Shown here: positions 49,990 to 60,977 of the stretch, piece by piece
Layout of the letters: every line of letters starts with the position of its first letter
How positions within the stretch are numbered: the stretch's first letter is position 1
From: Yersinia thracica
GTDB taxonomy: Bacteria; Pseudomonadota; Gammaproteobacteria; Enterobacterales; Enterobacteriaceae
Direction: 5' to 3'
NCBI RefSeq assembly: GCF_902170565.1
Contig: NZ_CABHXX010000095.1
Span: 124,001-188,000 of the forward strand
Length of the DNA stretch: 64,000 bases
Notes under the pieces: generated by a model
The model's input: only the letters and a program-made list of their open reading frames with translations
Database searches by the model: none
Told to the model about the DNA's origin: nothing
Program-made: the position numbers and the translations under genes

Positions 49990-51000
49990 ATGTATTATCC
50001 ACTTGTCAAAAAAGCACTTTTTCAGCTTGATCCAGAACGTGCACATGAACTCACTTTTCGCCAGTTAAAACGCGTTACTGGCACACCACTTCAATTCTTG
50101 ATTCGCCAATCAGTGCCAACCAAACCCGTAAGCTGCATGGGGCTGTCATTCAAAAATCCATTAGGCTTAGCTGCGGGTTTGGATAAAGATGGCGAGTGTA
50201 TTGATGCTCTGGGCGCGATGGGGTTTGGTTTTATTGAAGTTGGGACAGTAACACCACGGCCACAGTCTGGAAATGATAAACCGAGATTGTTTAGGGTCGT
50301 CGAGGCCGAAGGTTTGATCAACCGGATGGGATTTAATAATCACGGGGTTGATAACTTAATTGAAAACGTTAAGAAATCACATTTCGGCGGCATTTTAGGT
50401 ATTAATATTGGCAAGAATAAAGATACGCCGGTAGAGCAAGGTAAAGAAGATTACTTGATTTGCATGGATAAAATTTATCCTTATGCCGGTTATATTGCGA
50501 TTAATATATCATCGCCTAATACCCCAGGATTACGATCTTTGCAGTATGGTGAAGCACTGGATGATTTGTTGGCAGCAATTAAAAATAAACAAACTGAATT
50601 ACATCAGCGGCATCATAAGTATGTTCCTGTCGCAGTTAAGATCGCGCCGGATCTTACAGAAGAAGAATTGATCCAAATAGCGGATAGTTTGGTTCGCCAT
50701 AATATAGATGGTGTTATTGCTACTAATACAACCTTAGATCGTTCCCTCATTCAGGGTTTAAATTATTGCGAACAAGCCGGTGGATTAAGTGGCCGTCCAT
50801 TGCAATTACGCAGTACTGAAGTAATTCGCCGTTTATCGCAAGAGCTACAAGGTCGGTTACCTATTATCGGCGTCGGTGGAATTGACTCGGTGATCGCTGC
50901 GCGGGAAAAAATGGCGGCGGGTGCTTCATTGATTCAAATTTATTCCGGATTTATCTTCCGTGGGCCAGGTTTGATTAAGAATATCATTACTCATATCTAA
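49990..51000 (+). CDS. pyrD: Dihydroorotate dehydrogenase (quinone), class 2
   Basis: A 336-residue FMN enzyme (E. coli 336) at the inner membrane that oxidises dihydroorotate to orotate with quinone as acceptor. N-terminal amphipathic helices [20 protein letters not shown] for membrane association; FMN and substrate motifs [62 protein letters not shown] with the catalytic Ser, and [13 protein letters not shown] 49990 with GGAG is preferred over the 18-residue upstream extension. A PurR site lies upstream. The IS4 remnant ends about 160 bases before the start and may have displaced upstream promoter DNA. Confidence 0.98.
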   Translation: MYYPLVKKALFQLDPERAHELTFRQLKRVTGTPLQFLIRQSVPTKPVSCMGLSFKNPLGLAAGLDKDGECIDALGAMGFGFIEVGTVTPRPQSGNDKPRLFRVVEAEGLINRMGFNNHGVDNLIENVKKSHFGGILGINIGKNKDTPVEQGKEDYLICMDKIYPYAGYIAINISSPNTPGLRSLQYGEALDDLLAAIKNKQTELHQRHHKYVPVAVKIAPDLTEEELIQIADSLVRHNIDGVIATNTTLDRSLIQGLNYCEQAGGLSGRPLQLRSTEVIRRLSQELQGRLPIIGVGGIDSVIAAREKMAAGASLIQIYSGFIFRGPGLIKNIITHI

Positions 51001-51173
51001 TTATTTATCTTCTTTACTTGTCTGGGGGTTTATTTATTCCCCCAGCTCGTCTATATTTTATCCCTATAGATTAAATATACATCAAAAGCCTTATATGATT
51101 TAGTGCAATTAGATGGGCTAGAGCTCAGTTATTGAGTCAATAATGTTGGCGAGCGTGGCGGGAAGGATAAAAT

Positions 51174-51725
51174 ATGCGGATTAAACCAGACGATAAATGG
51201 CGTTGGTATTTTGATATCGAACATGACAGGCTCATGTTGGATTTAGCCAATGGGATGATATTTCGGTCGCGGTTCCCATCTAAGATGTTAACTCCTGACG
51301 CCTTTGGTGAATCTGCATTTTGCGTTGATGATGCCGCGCTTTATTTTGAATTCGAAGATCAATGCCGCCAAATTAAAATGGGCCATGAGCAACGTTCAGA
51401 ATTAATATTAAATGCTTTGGTTGCATTTCGTTTTCTAAAACCATTAATGCCCAAAAGCTGGTATTTTGCACAACAGCCTAAAACGTGGGTGCCACAGAAT
51501 GCTGCGCTGGCTACAGTAAAAGTATTGGATAGCAGTGAAGAGATTAGTTTGTTAGTGGTGGAGTCCGGTGACACCGCCAGTTTGTGTTTATTAGCGCAGC
51601 CCCAAGTTATATTAGCTGGGCGTCAGTTGGCATTGGGTGACGCGATAAAAATAATGAATGACCGTTTGTTACCATTAGTGATTCAAGAGGTTTACACCCC
51701 GACGGCCTATGACCGGGCAGTATAA
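51174..51725 (+). CDS. zapC: Cell division protein ZapC
   Basis: A 183-residue cytoplasmic Z-ring-associated protein (E. coli ZapC 180) that bundles FtsZ filaments. It is collinear with E. coli: [82 protein letters not shown] and [11 protein letters not shown]. No SD beyond GGGAAGGAT is obvious. Its stop codon TAA overlaps the TATA edge of a partial ERIC element. Confidence 0.95.
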   Translation: MRIKPDDKWRWYFDIEHDRLMLDLANGMIFRSRFPSKMLTPDAFGESAFCVDDAALYFEFEDQCRQIKMGHEQRSELILNALVAFRFLKPLMPKSWYFAQQPKTWVPQNAALATVKVLDSSEEISLLVVESGDTASLCLLAQPQVILAGRQLALGDAIKIMNDRLLPLVIQEVYTPTAYDRAV

Positions 51726-51765
51726 TCCGTCATACTTCAAGCTGCATGTGCGTTGGCTGTTCTCG
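51721..51765. repeat. Partial ERIC fused to other sequence after zapC
   Basis: TATAATCCGTCATACTTCAAGC and GCATGTGCGTTGGCTG match the first third of a reverse-oriented ERIC (compare 44332). From about 51765 the match stops and a different palindromic sequence, GGCCCGTCCATGGGCC (51772-51787), takes over. No second ERIC terminus follows. The zapC stop codon lies within the first bases. Confidence 0.65.
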
Positions 51766-51834
51766 TTACTCGGCCCGTCCATGGGCCTCGCTTCTGCGAG
51801 TCGCATTCAAAAATGCTCTAGACCGATTTGTATC

Positions 51835-52947
51835 TTATTTGCCGCTAAGAGTAATATTTCCTTTGGGTATGCAACTGCAACAAAGTATCGTCCCGTCATT
51901 GCCAATAGCACTTTGTTTTAACGGTGCGACATCACCATCGACTAAGGTAATTCTGCAACTACCACATATTCCTGCTCGGCAAGAGTAAGGGATACGGATA
52001 TTTTGTTGTTCCAGTTGTTCCAATAATATCTGTTGATTATTACCGTTAAAGCGAATGCCATTATATTCAATGGATATGGCTTTGGATTGATCTTGCGGTG
52101 CGCTAAGGCTTTCAACTACCGCTCCAGCAGCATAGGGGCGCGGTGGCTTGGTTGACAGAATTTCTACTTCATCCCCAACTCGAATAATACCACTGTTGCG
52201 GGCCACCATATTTTGACCAAAATCGATATCACCATTCTCGGCGGTTCGGAATGTCTGTAGTGTTTGTAACGGCTCGCCTGTTGGATGCTTGCGACCGTGC
52301 TCAACACTGACGGTGGTTAATACGCAGCGGCTGCATGGCTTAACCAAATCAAAAGTAATATCGCCCACTCGGATAACCTGCCAACTGTCTTCAGCAAATG
52401 CACTCGCGCCGGTCACTACCAAATTGGGACGGAATTGTTCCAGTTTAATACTGCCGGGGCAGCGTTGCTGTAATGCTTTAAACGAGGCTTCATTAATCAG
52501 TAGATAAGGGAAGCCATCGGCAAATGACAGCGGAATTTCCGGCATGGGTTTTACCCGCCGGGTGAGTTCCGGCCCTAGCCAGCGTAATTGTACTTCTCGC
52601 TGAAAATAGCCGCTGAGCCAGTTGTTGATAGCCGCAGGGGCAATGAGCGCGGTAAAATGATTTCCCCAAACTTCAGTCGGTTCGGCATTGGCTAAAAAAT
52701 CATTAAAGCGGATACTGGCACTCTCGCCATCGGGGGCCGTGAGATATAACCCGTCTGACATTAAGGCGGGGGTAAACATCACCATCTTTGGATATTGGCG
52801 CGCAGTAATAAAAGTGCCATCCGGTTCGGTAATCATAAATACGCGGTCAAAGGCCAATCCGCTGCTGCTGACTTGAGCATGAGAAAGCTGCAAACCACGC
52901 ATGGATTTTACCGGATGAACATAGAGTCGGGAGAGGGTAATCACCAT
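51835..52947 (-). CDS. ycbX: YcbX, MOSC and 2Fe-2S ferredoxin-domain molybdoenzyme
   Basis: A 370-residue protein (E. coli 369) that uses molybdenum cofactor to reduce N-hydroxylated bases. It begins with an MOSC N-terminal beta-barrel ([31 protein letters not shown]), followed by the MOSC domain with the cofactor-binding Cys in [14 protein letters not shown] plant-type ferredoxin domain at the C terminus has cluster ligands in [17 protein letters not shown] and ILCCSC. It is convergent with zapC and divergent from rlmKL, the usual order. Confidence 0.95.
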   Translation of the reverse strand: MVITLSRLYVHPVKSMRGLQLSHAQVSSSGLAFDRVFMITEPDGTFITARQYPKMVMFTPALMSDGLYLTAPDGESASIRFNDFLANAEPTEVWGNHFTALIAPAAINNWLSGYFQREVQLRWLGPELTRRVKPMPEIPLSFADGFPYLLINEASFKALQQRCPGSIKLEQFRPNLVVTGASAFAEDSWQVIRVGDITFDLVKPCSRCVLTTVSVEHGRKHPTGEPLQTLQTFRTAENGDIDFGQNMVARNSGIIRVGDEVEILSTKPPRPYAAGAVVESLSAPQDQSKAISIEYNGIRFNGNNQQILLEQLEQQNIRIPYSCRAGICGSCRITLVDGDVAPLKQSAIGNDGTILCCSCIPKGNITLSGK

Positions 52948-53046
52948 TGCCTCCGTGCGAGTATTAAATAAGAGGGAGCAACTTTATGACAAGCTGCTGG
53001 GATTAGCTATAATGCGCAACAATTTTCTTTTTGGTGATAGTGCGAT

Positions 53047-55167
53047 ATGAACTCTCTGTTTGCCAGCACGGCGCGTGGACTGGAAGAACTGTTAAAAAGC
53101 GAACTCGAAGCGCTGGGCGCTCACGACTGTAAAATAGTACAGGGTGGGGTACATTTTCAGGGCGACGATCGACTCATGTACCAAAGCCTGTTGTGGAGCC
53201 GCCTGGCTTCGCGCATTTTGTTACCGCTTAACGATTTTAAAGTTTACAGTGACTTAGACTTGTACCTTGGGGTTCAGGCGATTGATTGGCCATCAATTTT
53301 TGGTGTGGATAAAACCTTTGCCGTGCATTTTAGCGGTGTGAACGACGAAATCCGCAATAGTCAGTATGGGGCATTAAAAGTTAAAGATGCCATCGTCGAT
53401 AGCTTTACTCGTAAACTGGATCAACGCCCAACCGTGGCTAAACAGCAGCCGGATATCCGGGTGAATGTGTTCCTGCAACGGGATATGGCCAGTGTCGCGC
53501 TGGATCTCAGCGGCGAAGGGCTGCATCAGCGCGGTTATCGTGATCTGACCGGTCAGGCACCGTTGAAAGAAAACCTGGCAGCGGCCATTATCCAACGTTC
53601 TGGCTGGCAGTCGGGCACCCCGATGGTCGATCCGATGTGTGGTTCTGGTACTTTGCTGATTGAAGCCGCCATGATGGCCTCTGATCGCGCCCCAGGGCTG
53701 CACCGAGCGCATTGGGGTTTTACCGCCTGGAATGCTTTTAACGAAGAACTGTGGCGTGAATTGACCACTGAAGCGCAAGTCCGAGCCAGTCATGGCTTGC
53801 AGGAGACGACCTCCCGCTTCTTTGGTTCTGATATTGACCGTCGCGTCATTGAGATGGCTCGGGCCAACGCTCGCCGCGCTGGGGTAGCAGAACTGATAAC
53901 CTTCAATGCCAATGATGTCAGTAAGCTGGTGAATCCATTACCTGAAGGGCCTGTGGGGACGGTTATCAGTAACCCTCCTTATGGTGAGCGTATGGAAAGC
54001 GAACCGGCATTGATTGCGCTGCACAATATGCTGGGCCGCATCATGAAAAGCGCCTTCGGTGGCTGGCGTTTATCCCTGTTCAGTGCCTCGCCGGAACTGC
54101 TGAGTTGCTTGCAATTGCGCGCAGAACGCGAATTCAAAGCCAAAAATGGCCCATTGGATTGTGTGCAGAAAAACTACCAATTAGCCGCCAATCCACAGGG
54201 AGCTGCGGGTGTTCAGGTCGCTGAAGATTATGCCAACCGTCTGCGTAAGAATGTGAAAAAACTGGATAAATGGGCTAAACAGCAGGGCATTGAATGCTAC
54301 CGCCTGTATGATGCCGATTTGCCGGATTATAACGTGGCCGTCGACCGCTATGGCAGCAAGGTCGTGGTGCAAGAATATGCGCCGCCAAAAACCATTGATG
54401 CGCAAAAAGCGCGTCAGCGGCTGTTTGATGTGATTAATGCGACTTTGGCGGTGCTGAATCTGCCCTCCAACCAGTTGGTGTTGAAAACACGTGAACGCCA
54501 GAAAGGCAAAAACCAATACGAGAAATTGGCGCAGAAAGGCGAGTTCCTGCTGGTGAGTGAATATAATGCCAAGCTATGGGTTAACCTGACTGATTACCTT
54601 GATACTGGCCTGTTCCTTGACCACCGTATTGCTCGTCAGATGCTGGGCAAAATGAGTCAGGGTAAAGATTTCCTTAACCTGTTTGCTTATACCGGTACTG
54701 CCAGTGTCCATGCTGGGCTGGGCGGTGCGCGCAGTACCACGACGGTTGATATGTCGCGGACTTATCTGGAGTGGGCTGAGAAGAACCTGCGGGCCAATGG
54801 TTTAACCGGTCAGCAACACCGCCTGATTCAGGCTGATTGCCTCTCTTGGCTGAGTAACACCGATGAGCAATTCGATGTGATCTTTATTGATCCACCGACG
54901 TTCTCCAACTCTAAGCGAATGGAGACCACCTTTGATGTTCAGCGCGATCATTTAGTGCTGATGAAAGAACTTAAACGGTTACTGCGCCGTAAGGGAACAA
55001 TCATGTTCTCGAACAATAAGCGCGGTTTCCAGATGGATTTGGACGGGATAAAGGCGTTGGGATTGGAAGCGAAAGAAATCACCGCGCAAACACAATCTGA
55101 AGACTTTGCCCGCAATCGTCAAATCCACAACTGTTGGCTGGTTACCCACAGCCACGAGGAAAAGTAG
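53047..55167 (+). CDS. rlmL: Bifunctional 23S rRNA methyltransferase RlmKL
   Basis: A 706-residue fusion (E. coli 702): the N-terminal half makes m2G2445 and the C-terminal half m7G2069 in 23S rRNA. Domains: ferredoxin-like and THUMP (residues about 1-155), RlmL methyltransferase with [17 protein letters not shown] and catalytic [11 protein letters not shown], then the RlmK part with [20 protein letters not shown] and [15 protein letters not shown]. All SAM motifs are intact in both halves. It lies just upstream of uup with five bases between stop and start, so they are probably co-transcribed. Confidence 0.97.
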   Translation: MNSLFASTARGLEELLKSELEALGAHDCKIVQGGVHFQGDDRLMYQSLLWSRLASRILLPLNDFKVYSDLDLYLGVQAIDWPSIFGVDKTFAVHFSGVNDEIRNSQYGALKVKDAIVDSFTRKLDQRPTVAKQQPDIRVNVFLQRDMASVALDLSGEGLHQRGYRDLTGQAPLKENLAAAIIQRSGWQSGTPMVDPMCGSGTLLIEAAMMASDRAPGLHRAHWGFTAWNAFNEELWRELTTEAQVRASHGLQETTSRFFGSDIDRRVIEMARANARRAGVAELITFNANDVSKLVNPLPEGPVGTVISNPPYGERMESEPALIALHNMLGRIMKSAFGGWRLSLFSASPELLSCLQLRAEREFKAKNGPLDCVQKNYQLAANPQGAAGVQVAEDYANRLRKNVKKLDKWAKQQGIECYRLYDADLPDYNVAVDRYGSKVVVQEYAPPKTIDAQKARQRLFDVINATLAVLNLPSNQLVLKTRERQKGKNQYEKLAQKGEFLLVSEYNAKLWVNLTDYLDTGLFLDHRIARQMLGKMSQGKDFLNLFAYTGTASVHAGLGGARSTTTVDMSRTYLEWAEKNLRANGLTGQQHRLIQADCLSWLSNTDEQFDVIFIDPPTFSNSKRMETTFDVQRDHLVLMKELKRLLRRKGTIMFSNNKRGFQMDLDGIKALGLEAKEITAQTQSEDFARNRQIHNCWLVTHSHEEK

Positions 55168-55172
55168 AAACT

Positions 55173-57086
55173 ATGTCGTTAATTAGCATGTCCGGTGCTT
55201 GGCTGTCGTTCAGCGATGCCCCTTTATTAGATAATACTGAATTGCATATTGAGCCAAACGAGCGTGTTTGTCTGGTGGGCCGTAATGGCGCGGGCAAATC
55301 TACCTTGCTGAAAATTCTGAGCAAAGAAATTGCATTGGATGATGGCCGGATCACTTATGAGCAGGATTTGATTGTCGCGCGTTTGCAACAAGATCCTCCG
55401 CGCAATGTAGCCGGAACCGTGTTTGATTTTGTTGCAGAAGGCGTACAAGAACAAGCCGAGCATCTGAAAGCCTATCATGCCACCTTGCATCAGGTTGAAC
55501 TTGACCCGAGCGAAAAAAACCTTAATCGCCTGGCGGCATTGCAGGAAATTCTGGACCATCAGGGATTATGGCAATTAGACAGCCGTATTCAGGAAGTATT
55601 GGTTCAGTTGGGGTTATCAGCCGATGCGGAGCTTTCGTCTCTGTCGGGTGGTTGGTTGCGTAAAGCGGCATTAGGTCGCGCATTGGTGAGCTCACCAAAA
55701 GTGCTGCTGCTGGATGAACCGACTAACCATTTGGATATCGAAACTATTAACTGGCTGGAAGGTTTCCTGAAAGATTTCCAGGGCAGCATTGTCTTTATTT
55801 CCCATGACCGTTCCTTTATTCGCGCGATGGCAACACGTATTGTTGACCTGGACCGCGGTAAATTGGTGTCATGGCCGGGTAATTACGAACTGTATCTTGC
55901 CAGCAAAGAAGAAGCCTTGCGGGTTGAAGAGCTGCAAAATGCGGAATTTGACCGCAAATTAGCGCAAGAGGAAGTGTGGATTCGCCAAGGAATCAAAGCC
56001 CGACGTACCCGTAATGAGGGCCGTGTTCGCGCCCTGAAAGCGCTGCGGATGGAGCGTTCAGAGCGTCGTGAAGTGATGGGTACCGCCAAGATGCAAGTGG
56101 AAGAAACTGTGCGTTCGGGCAAAATTGTCTTTGATCTGGAAAATGTTAACTATCAGGTTGATGGCAAAGTGTTGGTGAAAGATTTCACCGCGCAAGTGCA
56201 ACGTGGCGATAAAATTGCGCTGGTGGGGCCGAATGGCTGTGGTAAAACCACCTTACTGAAACTGATGCTCGGTCAGCTTAAAGCTGACAGCGGTAAAGTG
56301 CATTGCGGGACCAAACTGGAAGTGGCCTATTTTGACCAGCATCGTGCAGAACTTGATCCAGAGCGCACGGTGATGGATAACCTGGCCGAAGGTAAGCAGG
56401 AAGTGATGGTCAATGGCCGTTCACGCCATGTTCTGGGTTATCTGCAAGACTTCTTGTTCCACCCGAAACGCGCCATGACCCCAGTGAAAGCTTTGTCTGG
56501 TGGTGAGCGTAACCGCCTGTTATTGGCTAAATTATTCCTTAAGCCAAGCAACTTGCTGATCCTCGATGAACCGACCAACGATCTGGATGTGGAAACATTG
56601 GAGCTGTTGGAAGAAATGGTTGATAGCTATCAGGGCACCGTATTGCTGGTCAGCCATGACCGTCAATTCGTGGATAACTCAGTAACAGAGTGCTGGATTT
56701 TTGAAGGCAATGGTCAAATCAGCAGCTTTGTGGGCGGTTATTATGATGCTCACCAGCAGCGCGCTGAGGCCAAACCTATTCGTCAGGTTGCTGCTAAAGT
56801 TGAAGAAACCAAGGTGGCTGCGCCGGTGAAAAACAATGCCCCAGCAGCAAAACGCCCCGGCAAACTGAGCTATAACTTGCAGCGCGAGCTGGATCAGTTA
56901 CCGCAGCAGCTAGAAAAACTGGAAAATGAAATCAGTAGCTTACAGGCCGAGGTCAGCCATGCAGATTTCTTCTCCCGTCCGCATGCAGAGACGCAACAGG
57001 TTTTGAAAGCACTGGCGGATGCTGAACAGGCATTGGAAGTTGCTTTCAGTCGTTGGGAAGAGCTGGAGGCTCAGAAAAACGGCTAA
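55173..57086 (+). CDS. uup: ABC-F ATPase Uup
   Basis: A 637-residue cytoplasmic ABC-F protein (E. coli 635) linked to ribosome function and suppression of transposon excision. ATG 55173 gives MSLISMSGAWLSFSDAPLL, as in E. coli. First ATPase: Walker A VGRNGAGKST, signature LSGGWLRKAALGRAL, Walker B VLLLDEPTNHLD. Second: VGPNGCGKTT, LSGGERNRLLLAKL, LLILDEPTNDLD. The inter-domain P-site-tRNA-interaction linker is basic (IRQGIKARRTRNEGRVRALK). A C-terminal coiled coil (about 555-637) binds DNA in E. coli. Confidence 0.97.
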   Translation: MSLISMSGAWLSFSDAPLLDNTELHIEPNERVCLVGRNGAGKSTLLKILSKEIALDDGRITYEQDLIVARLQQDPPRNVAGTVFDFVAEGVQEQAEHLKAYHATLHQVELDPSEKNLNRLAALQEILDHQGLWQLDSRIQEVLVQLGLSADAELSSLSGGWLRKAALGRALVSSPKVLLLDEPTNHLDIETINWLEGFLKDFQGSIVFISHDRSFIRAMATRIVDLDRGKLVSWPGNYELYLASKEEALRVEELQNAEFDRKLAQEEVWIRQGIKARRTRNEGRVRALKALRMERSERREVMGTAKMQVEETVRSGKIVFDLENVNYQVDGKVLVKDFTAQVQRGDKIALVGPNGCGKTTLLKLMLGQLKADSGKVHCGTKLEVAYFDQHRAELDPERTVMDNLAEGKQEVMVNGRSRHVLGYLQDFLFHPKRAMTPVKALSGGERNRLLLAKLFLKPSNLLILDEPTNDLDVETLELLEEMVDSYQGTVLLVSHDRQFVDNSVTECWIFEGNGQISSFVGGYYDAHQQRAEAKPIRQVAAKVEETKVAAPVKNNAPAAKRPGKLSYNLQRELDQLPQQLEKLENEISSLQAEVSHADFFSRPHAETQQVLKALADAEQALEVAFSRWEELEAQKNG

Positions 57087-57215
57087 AAATGCTCTATCAC
57101 CGTTCTGTCTAGTGACGTAATACTGTGCTTTGTGATGATATGGAGTCTATTGTTATATTGCGTCTCTCGATAGAACGGTATTCAGCTAGAAAGGCCAGCC
57201 GTGAGGAAATAGATA

Positions 57216-58511
57216 TTGTGTTCTGTTATTGAGCCTGATCACGGCGAGCACTCCGGGCAAACAGGGAACGTCATCCTGTGCCGGCAGTGCGACATGTCAG
57301 TGGCCTTACCCCCTTTGCCATACGGCACCAAAGCGGTATGTCCGCGCTGTAAAACCACACTGACTGCGCGGTGGGATGAACCACGTAAGCGCCCGGTGGG
57401 TTATGCTATCAGCGCATTGTTTATGTTATTGCTGGCCAATATGTTTCCCTTCGTCAACATGCGTGTGGCGGGGATCACCAGCGAAATAACGTTGATCCAA
57501 ATACCTAAAGTGATGGTGGCAGATAACTATGCCAGCATGGCAACGTTATTTATGGTTTTGGTTCAATTGATACCGGCTTTCTGCATGGTGGCTATCATCC
57601 TGCTTTGTCTGCGGGTGCGCATGCCGCACCGGTGGAAGGCATTGATGGCAAAAGCATTATTCCAATTTAAAACCTGGTGCATGGTGGAGATTTTCCTCGC
57701 CGGTGTGCTGGTCAGTTTTGTTAAACTGATGGCCTATGGTGAAATCGGCATCGGCAGCAGCTTTGTCCCTTATTGTTTATTCTGTTTGTTACAAGTGCGC
57801 GCTTTCCAATGTGTTGACCGCCATTGGATGTGGCAAGATATTGCCCCCGCACCGGCGTTACCTCACCCACTTATTGTAGGCCGAACGGGCTTACGCCAAG
57901 GTCTGCGTTCTTGCTCGTGCTGCACTGCAATCTTGCCGCAAGCTCAGGTGGAATGCCCGCGTTGTCATACTCATGGTTATATCCGTCGCCGCAATAGCTT
58001 ACAGTGGACAATGGCATTATTAGTCACGTCTATCTTGTTGTATATTCCAGCCAACTTAATGCCCATTATGATCACCGAAAGTTTGGGAAACCAGATGAAC
58101 TCCACCATCATGGCGGGGGTGGTTTTCTTGTGGAGCGAAGGTTCATATCCAGTGGCGCTGGTGATTTTTATTGCCAGTATTATGGTGCCATCATTAAAAA
58201 TGTTGGCGATCGGTTGGTTATGTTGGGATGCAAAAGGCAAAGGTAATACCGACACCGAACGGATGCATTTTATTTATGAAGTAGTGGAGTTTGTTGGCCG
58301 CTGGTCAATGATTGATGTCTTTGTTATCGCGGTGCTGTCGTCATTGGTGCGTATCGGGCAACTGATGAGTATCTATCCGGCGATTGGTGCACTGCTATTT
58401 GCCATGGTGGTTATCCTGACCATGTTTGCTGCATTAACTTTCGATCCGCGTTTAACTTGGGATCGGATAAGTGAAACAACCCAAAAGGAGCCGCAAGGTG
58501 ACGGACAATAA
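57216..58511 (+). CDS. pqiA: Intermembrane transport protein PqiA
   Basis: A 431-residue inner-membrane protein of the PqiABC envelope lipid-transport system. Two repeated units each have a cytoplasmic zinc ribbon (LCRQCDM with CPRC, and CSCC with CPRCHTHGY) and about four membrane helices. The start is a TTG at 57216 preceded eight bases earlier by GAGGA; the N-terminal MC is shared with E. coli, while residues 3-18 differ. It overlaps pqiB by 14 bases. In E. coli the operon is induced by paraquat through SoxS; no soxbox was confidently identified here. Confidence 0.95.
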   Translation: MCSVIEPDHGEHSGQTGNVILCRQCDMSVALPPLPYGTKAVCPRCKTTLTARWDEPRKRPVGYAISALFMLLLANMFPFVNMRVAGITSEITLIQIPKVMVADNYASMATLFMVLVQLIPAFCMVAIILLCLRVRMPHRWKALMAKALFQFKTWCMVEIFLAGVLVSFVKLMAYGEIGIGSSFVPYCLFCLLQVRAFQCVDRHWMWQDIAPAPALPHPLIVGRTGLRQGLRSCSCCTAILPQAQVECPRCHTHGYIRRRNSLQWTMALLVTSILLYIPANLMPIMITESLGNQMNSTIMAGVVFLWSEGSYPVALVIFIASIMVPSLKMLAIGWLCWDAKGKGNTDTERMHFIYEVVEFVGRWSMIDVFVIAVLSSLVRIGQLMSIYPAIGALLFAMVVILTMFAALTFDPRLTWDRISETTQKEPQGDGQ

Positions 58512-60150
58512 TCCCAGCCAGGGTGTGGCGGAAATTGAAAAAATCAAGCGCTGGTCCCCGGTGTGGATCATCCCCATTGTCACGGTACTGATTGGCGCAT
58601 GGATACTGTTTTATCATTTTAGCCATCAGGGGCCACAGGTGGTCATGACCACTTTGAATGCTGAAGGTATTGAAGCCGGTAAAACAAAAATAAAGAGCCG
58701 CAGCGTGGATGTTGGCATTGTTGAGCAGGTCACTCTGAGTGAAGATCTCAACCATGTTATCGTGCAGGCGCGGTTGAATTCCGGCATGAATACCTTGTTG
58801 CACAGTGACACGGTTTTCTGGGTGGTCAAGCCGCAAATTGGTCGTGAGGGGGTTTCCGGCCTGGGAACTTTGCTTTCAGGGGCCTACATTGAGCTACAAC
58901 CCGGTAGCAAAGGTAAGGCACTCAATGAGTTCACTTTGCTCGATTCCCCACCGCTAGCCTCTCCGGATGCTAAAGGGATTCGTATTACACTCGATAGCGA
59001 ACAAGCCGGGCAGTTGAATGCTGGTGATCCGGTGTTATTCCGTGGCTATCGCGTCGGTTCCGTGGAAACCAGCACCTTTGATGCTAAATCACGCCTGATG
59101 CGTTATCAGTTATTTATTGGCGCGCCTTATGACGGTTTGGTCACCAGCAATGTCCGGTTCTGGAAAGACAGTGGCGTAGCGGTCGACCTCTCCTCACAGG
59201 GAATGCGGGTTGAAATGGCCTCACTGGCGACTTTGTTCAGTGGCGGTGTCAGCTTCGATGTGCCAGAGGGCGTGGATTTGGGTAAACCAATCACACAAGA
59301 TAAGGCCGAGTTCAAACTGTTTGATAACCGCAGCAGCATTCAAAACTCGCTGTACACCGAACATGAAGATTTCTTGCTGTTCTTCTCCGATTCGGTGCGA
59401 GGTTTGCAGGCGGGAGCACCGGTTGAGTTCCGCGGCATTCGTGTAGGTACCGTCGGGGATGTGCCTTTCTTCGCCGAAGGAATGAGACAGCGCGTTGATA
59501 ATGACTTCCGTATTCCGGTGCTAATCCGCATTGAGCCAGGCCGTTTCCGCGAGGACTTAGGCCCGGATGCCAATTTTGAACAAATATTGAAAACCGCCAA
59601 AGAACGCGGTCTGCGTGCATCTTTGAAATCGGGCAACTTGTTGACCGGCGCACTGTTTGTTGATCTGGATTTCTATCCAGATGCCAAACCGTGGAAAGGG
59701 CCGCTGGAAGTGGCGGGCTATCCATTGTTGCCAACGGTCAGTGGTGGCTTGGCGCAAATTCAGCAAAAAGTGATGCAAACGTTGGATAAGATTAATAATC
59801 TGCCGTTGGATCCAATGGTCAAAGAAGTCACCAAAACACTGGCTGAAAGCCAGAAAACCATGCGTGAAACTCAGAAAACCTTGGAAGCATTGACCGCGAT
59901 CACCTCCAGCCCGGCGATGCAAGATCTGCCAAAAGATCTGCAAAAGACCTTGAATGAGTTGAATCGCAGTATGAAAGGTTTCCAGCCAGGTTCACCAGCC
60001 TACAATAAAATGGTCGGTGATATGCAGCGGTTAGATCAGGTCTTGCGTGAATTACAACCAGTATTGCGGACGCTGAATGAAAAGAGTAATGCATTGGTAT
60101 TTGAAGCGGCAGGAAGTCAGGACCCTCAGCCTAAGAAGGCCAAAAAATGA
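58498..60150 (+). CDS. pqiB: MCE-domain protein PqiB
   Basis: A 550-residue protein (E. coli 546) with one N-terminal membrane helix (VWIIPIVTVLIGAWILFY) and three periplasmic MCE domains (ARLNSGMNTLL, LDSEQAGQLNAGDPVLFRGY and GLQAGAPVEFRGIRVG mark their cores). A C-terminal helical tail follows, rich in Gln/Lys/Thr (about 430-540), that forms the needle reaching toward the outer membrane. The GTG at 58498 follows AAAAGGAG with seven bases spacing and is better than the GTG at 58471. It overlaps pqiA by 14 bases and pqiC by four. Confidence 0.96.
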   Translation: MTDNNPSQGVAEIEKIKRWSPVWIIPIVTVLIGAWILFYHFSHQGPQVVMTTLNAEGIEAGKTKIKSRSVDVGIVEQVTLSEDLNHVIVQARLNSGMNTLLHSDTVFWVVKPQIGREGVSGLGTLLSGAYIELQPGSKGKALNEFTLLDSPPLASPDAKGIRITLDSEQAGQLNAGDPVLFRGYRVGSVETSTFDAKSRLMRYQLFIGAPYDGLVTSNVRFWKDSGVAVDLSSQGMRVEMASLATLFSGGVSFDVPEGVDLGKPITQDKAEFKLFDNRSSIQNSLYTEHEDFLLFFSDSVRGLQAGAPVEFRGIRVGTVGDVPFFAEGMRQRVDNDFRIPVLIRIEPGRFREDLGPDANFEQILKTAKERGLRASLKSGNLLTGALFVDLDFYPDAKPWKGPLEVAGYPLLPTVSGGLAQIQQKVMQTLDKINNLPLDPMVKEVTKTLAESQKTMRETQKTLEALTAITSSPAMQDLPKDLQKTLNELNRSMKGFQPGSPAYNKMVGDMQRLDQVLRELQPVLRTLNEKSNALVFEAAGSQDPQPKKAKK

Positions 60151-60707
60151 TGAAATGGATGGCAGTTATCGCAGCGCTATTACTCAGTGCATGCAGCAGC
60201 ACACCGAGCAAAACCTATTATCAGCTACCGGCACTCAGTGCGCCTGCAACCGCGACTAGCAGTGTGGCATCACGGCAACTGTGGGTTGAACATGTGGGAG
60301 TCGCGGATTATCTGGCGGCGGCGGGTGTGGTGTATCAAACCAACGATGTGCAGTATGTGATTGCCAGCAACAACCTTTGGGCGAGCCCATTGGACCAGCA
60401 ATTGCAGCAAACTCTGGTCACTAATCTGAGTAATGCACTGCCGGGCTGGTTGGTTTCTTCACAACCACTTGATAGCTCACAGGATGTCCTCAATGTTACT
60501 GTCACCGGGTTCCACGGCCGCTATGATGGCCGAGCTATCATCCGTGGCGTGTGGATACTCAAACATCAGGGGCAGTTGATTAAGCAGCCGTTTGATTTAG
60601 AGCTTAAACAGAGTGACGATGGTTATGATGCGCTGATCCGTACTTTGGCCGAGGGTTGGCAGCAGGAAGCCAAGGCAATTGCGGCGCAGTTACAAAACGC
60701 TCAGTAA
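60147..60707 (+). CDS. pqiC: Outer-membrane lipoprotein PqiC
   Basis: A 186-residue lipoprotein (E. coli PqiC/YmbA 187), the outer-membrane partner of PqiB. A short signal peptide ends in the lipobox LLSACSSTPSK with lipidated Cys16; the residue after it is Ser, consistent with outer-membrane sorting. The ABC-type-transport auxiliary lipoprotein core (TYYQLPAL, SNNLWASPLDQQLQQTLVTN) is recognisable. It overlaps pqiB by ATGA and ends at a strong terminator. Confidence 0.95.
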   Translation: MMKWMAVIAALLLSACSSTPSKTYYQLPALSAPATATSSVASRQLWVEHVGVADYLAAAGVVYQTNDVQYVIASNNLWASPLDQQLQQTLVTNLSNALPGWLVSSQPLDSSQDVLNVTVTGFHGRYDGRAIIRGVWILKHQGQLIKQPFDLELKQSDDGYDALIRTLAEGWQQEAKAIAAQLQNAQ

Positions 60708-60728
60708 TATTTTATCTTAAATTAATCT

Positions 60729-60778
60729 AACCCTCTTTCGGTTGCCATACTTATATGACGCCGAAAGAGGGTTTTTTT
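60729..60778 (+). terminator. pqiABC terminator
   Basis: AACCCTCTTTCGG (60729-60741) and CCGAAAGAGGGTT (60761-60773) form a perfect 13-pair stem with a long loop, followed by a T run. Confidence 0.88.
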
Positions 60779-60977
60779 ATGTAAAATCAATAAGATAATA
60801 TTCATCATTCCAAATCAATCACTTAGCCCATTCAGTGTGCATAGTTCACAAATATGACATTGGCGTGAATTTTGCGCATTGCTTTTCTGTTTCCTTAGGT
60901 CTATCACTTAATTGTGGCTGAACATAAAGTAGCCACTGTTTTCTTTCCACCAGACCGAAATATGAGGGAAACGAGGC

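Noticed and set aside
51772-51787. GGCCCGTCCATGGGCC palindrome as a terminator for zapC or ycbX
   Set aside because: No T run on either strand; it is better explained as part of a composite repeat after the ERIC fragment.
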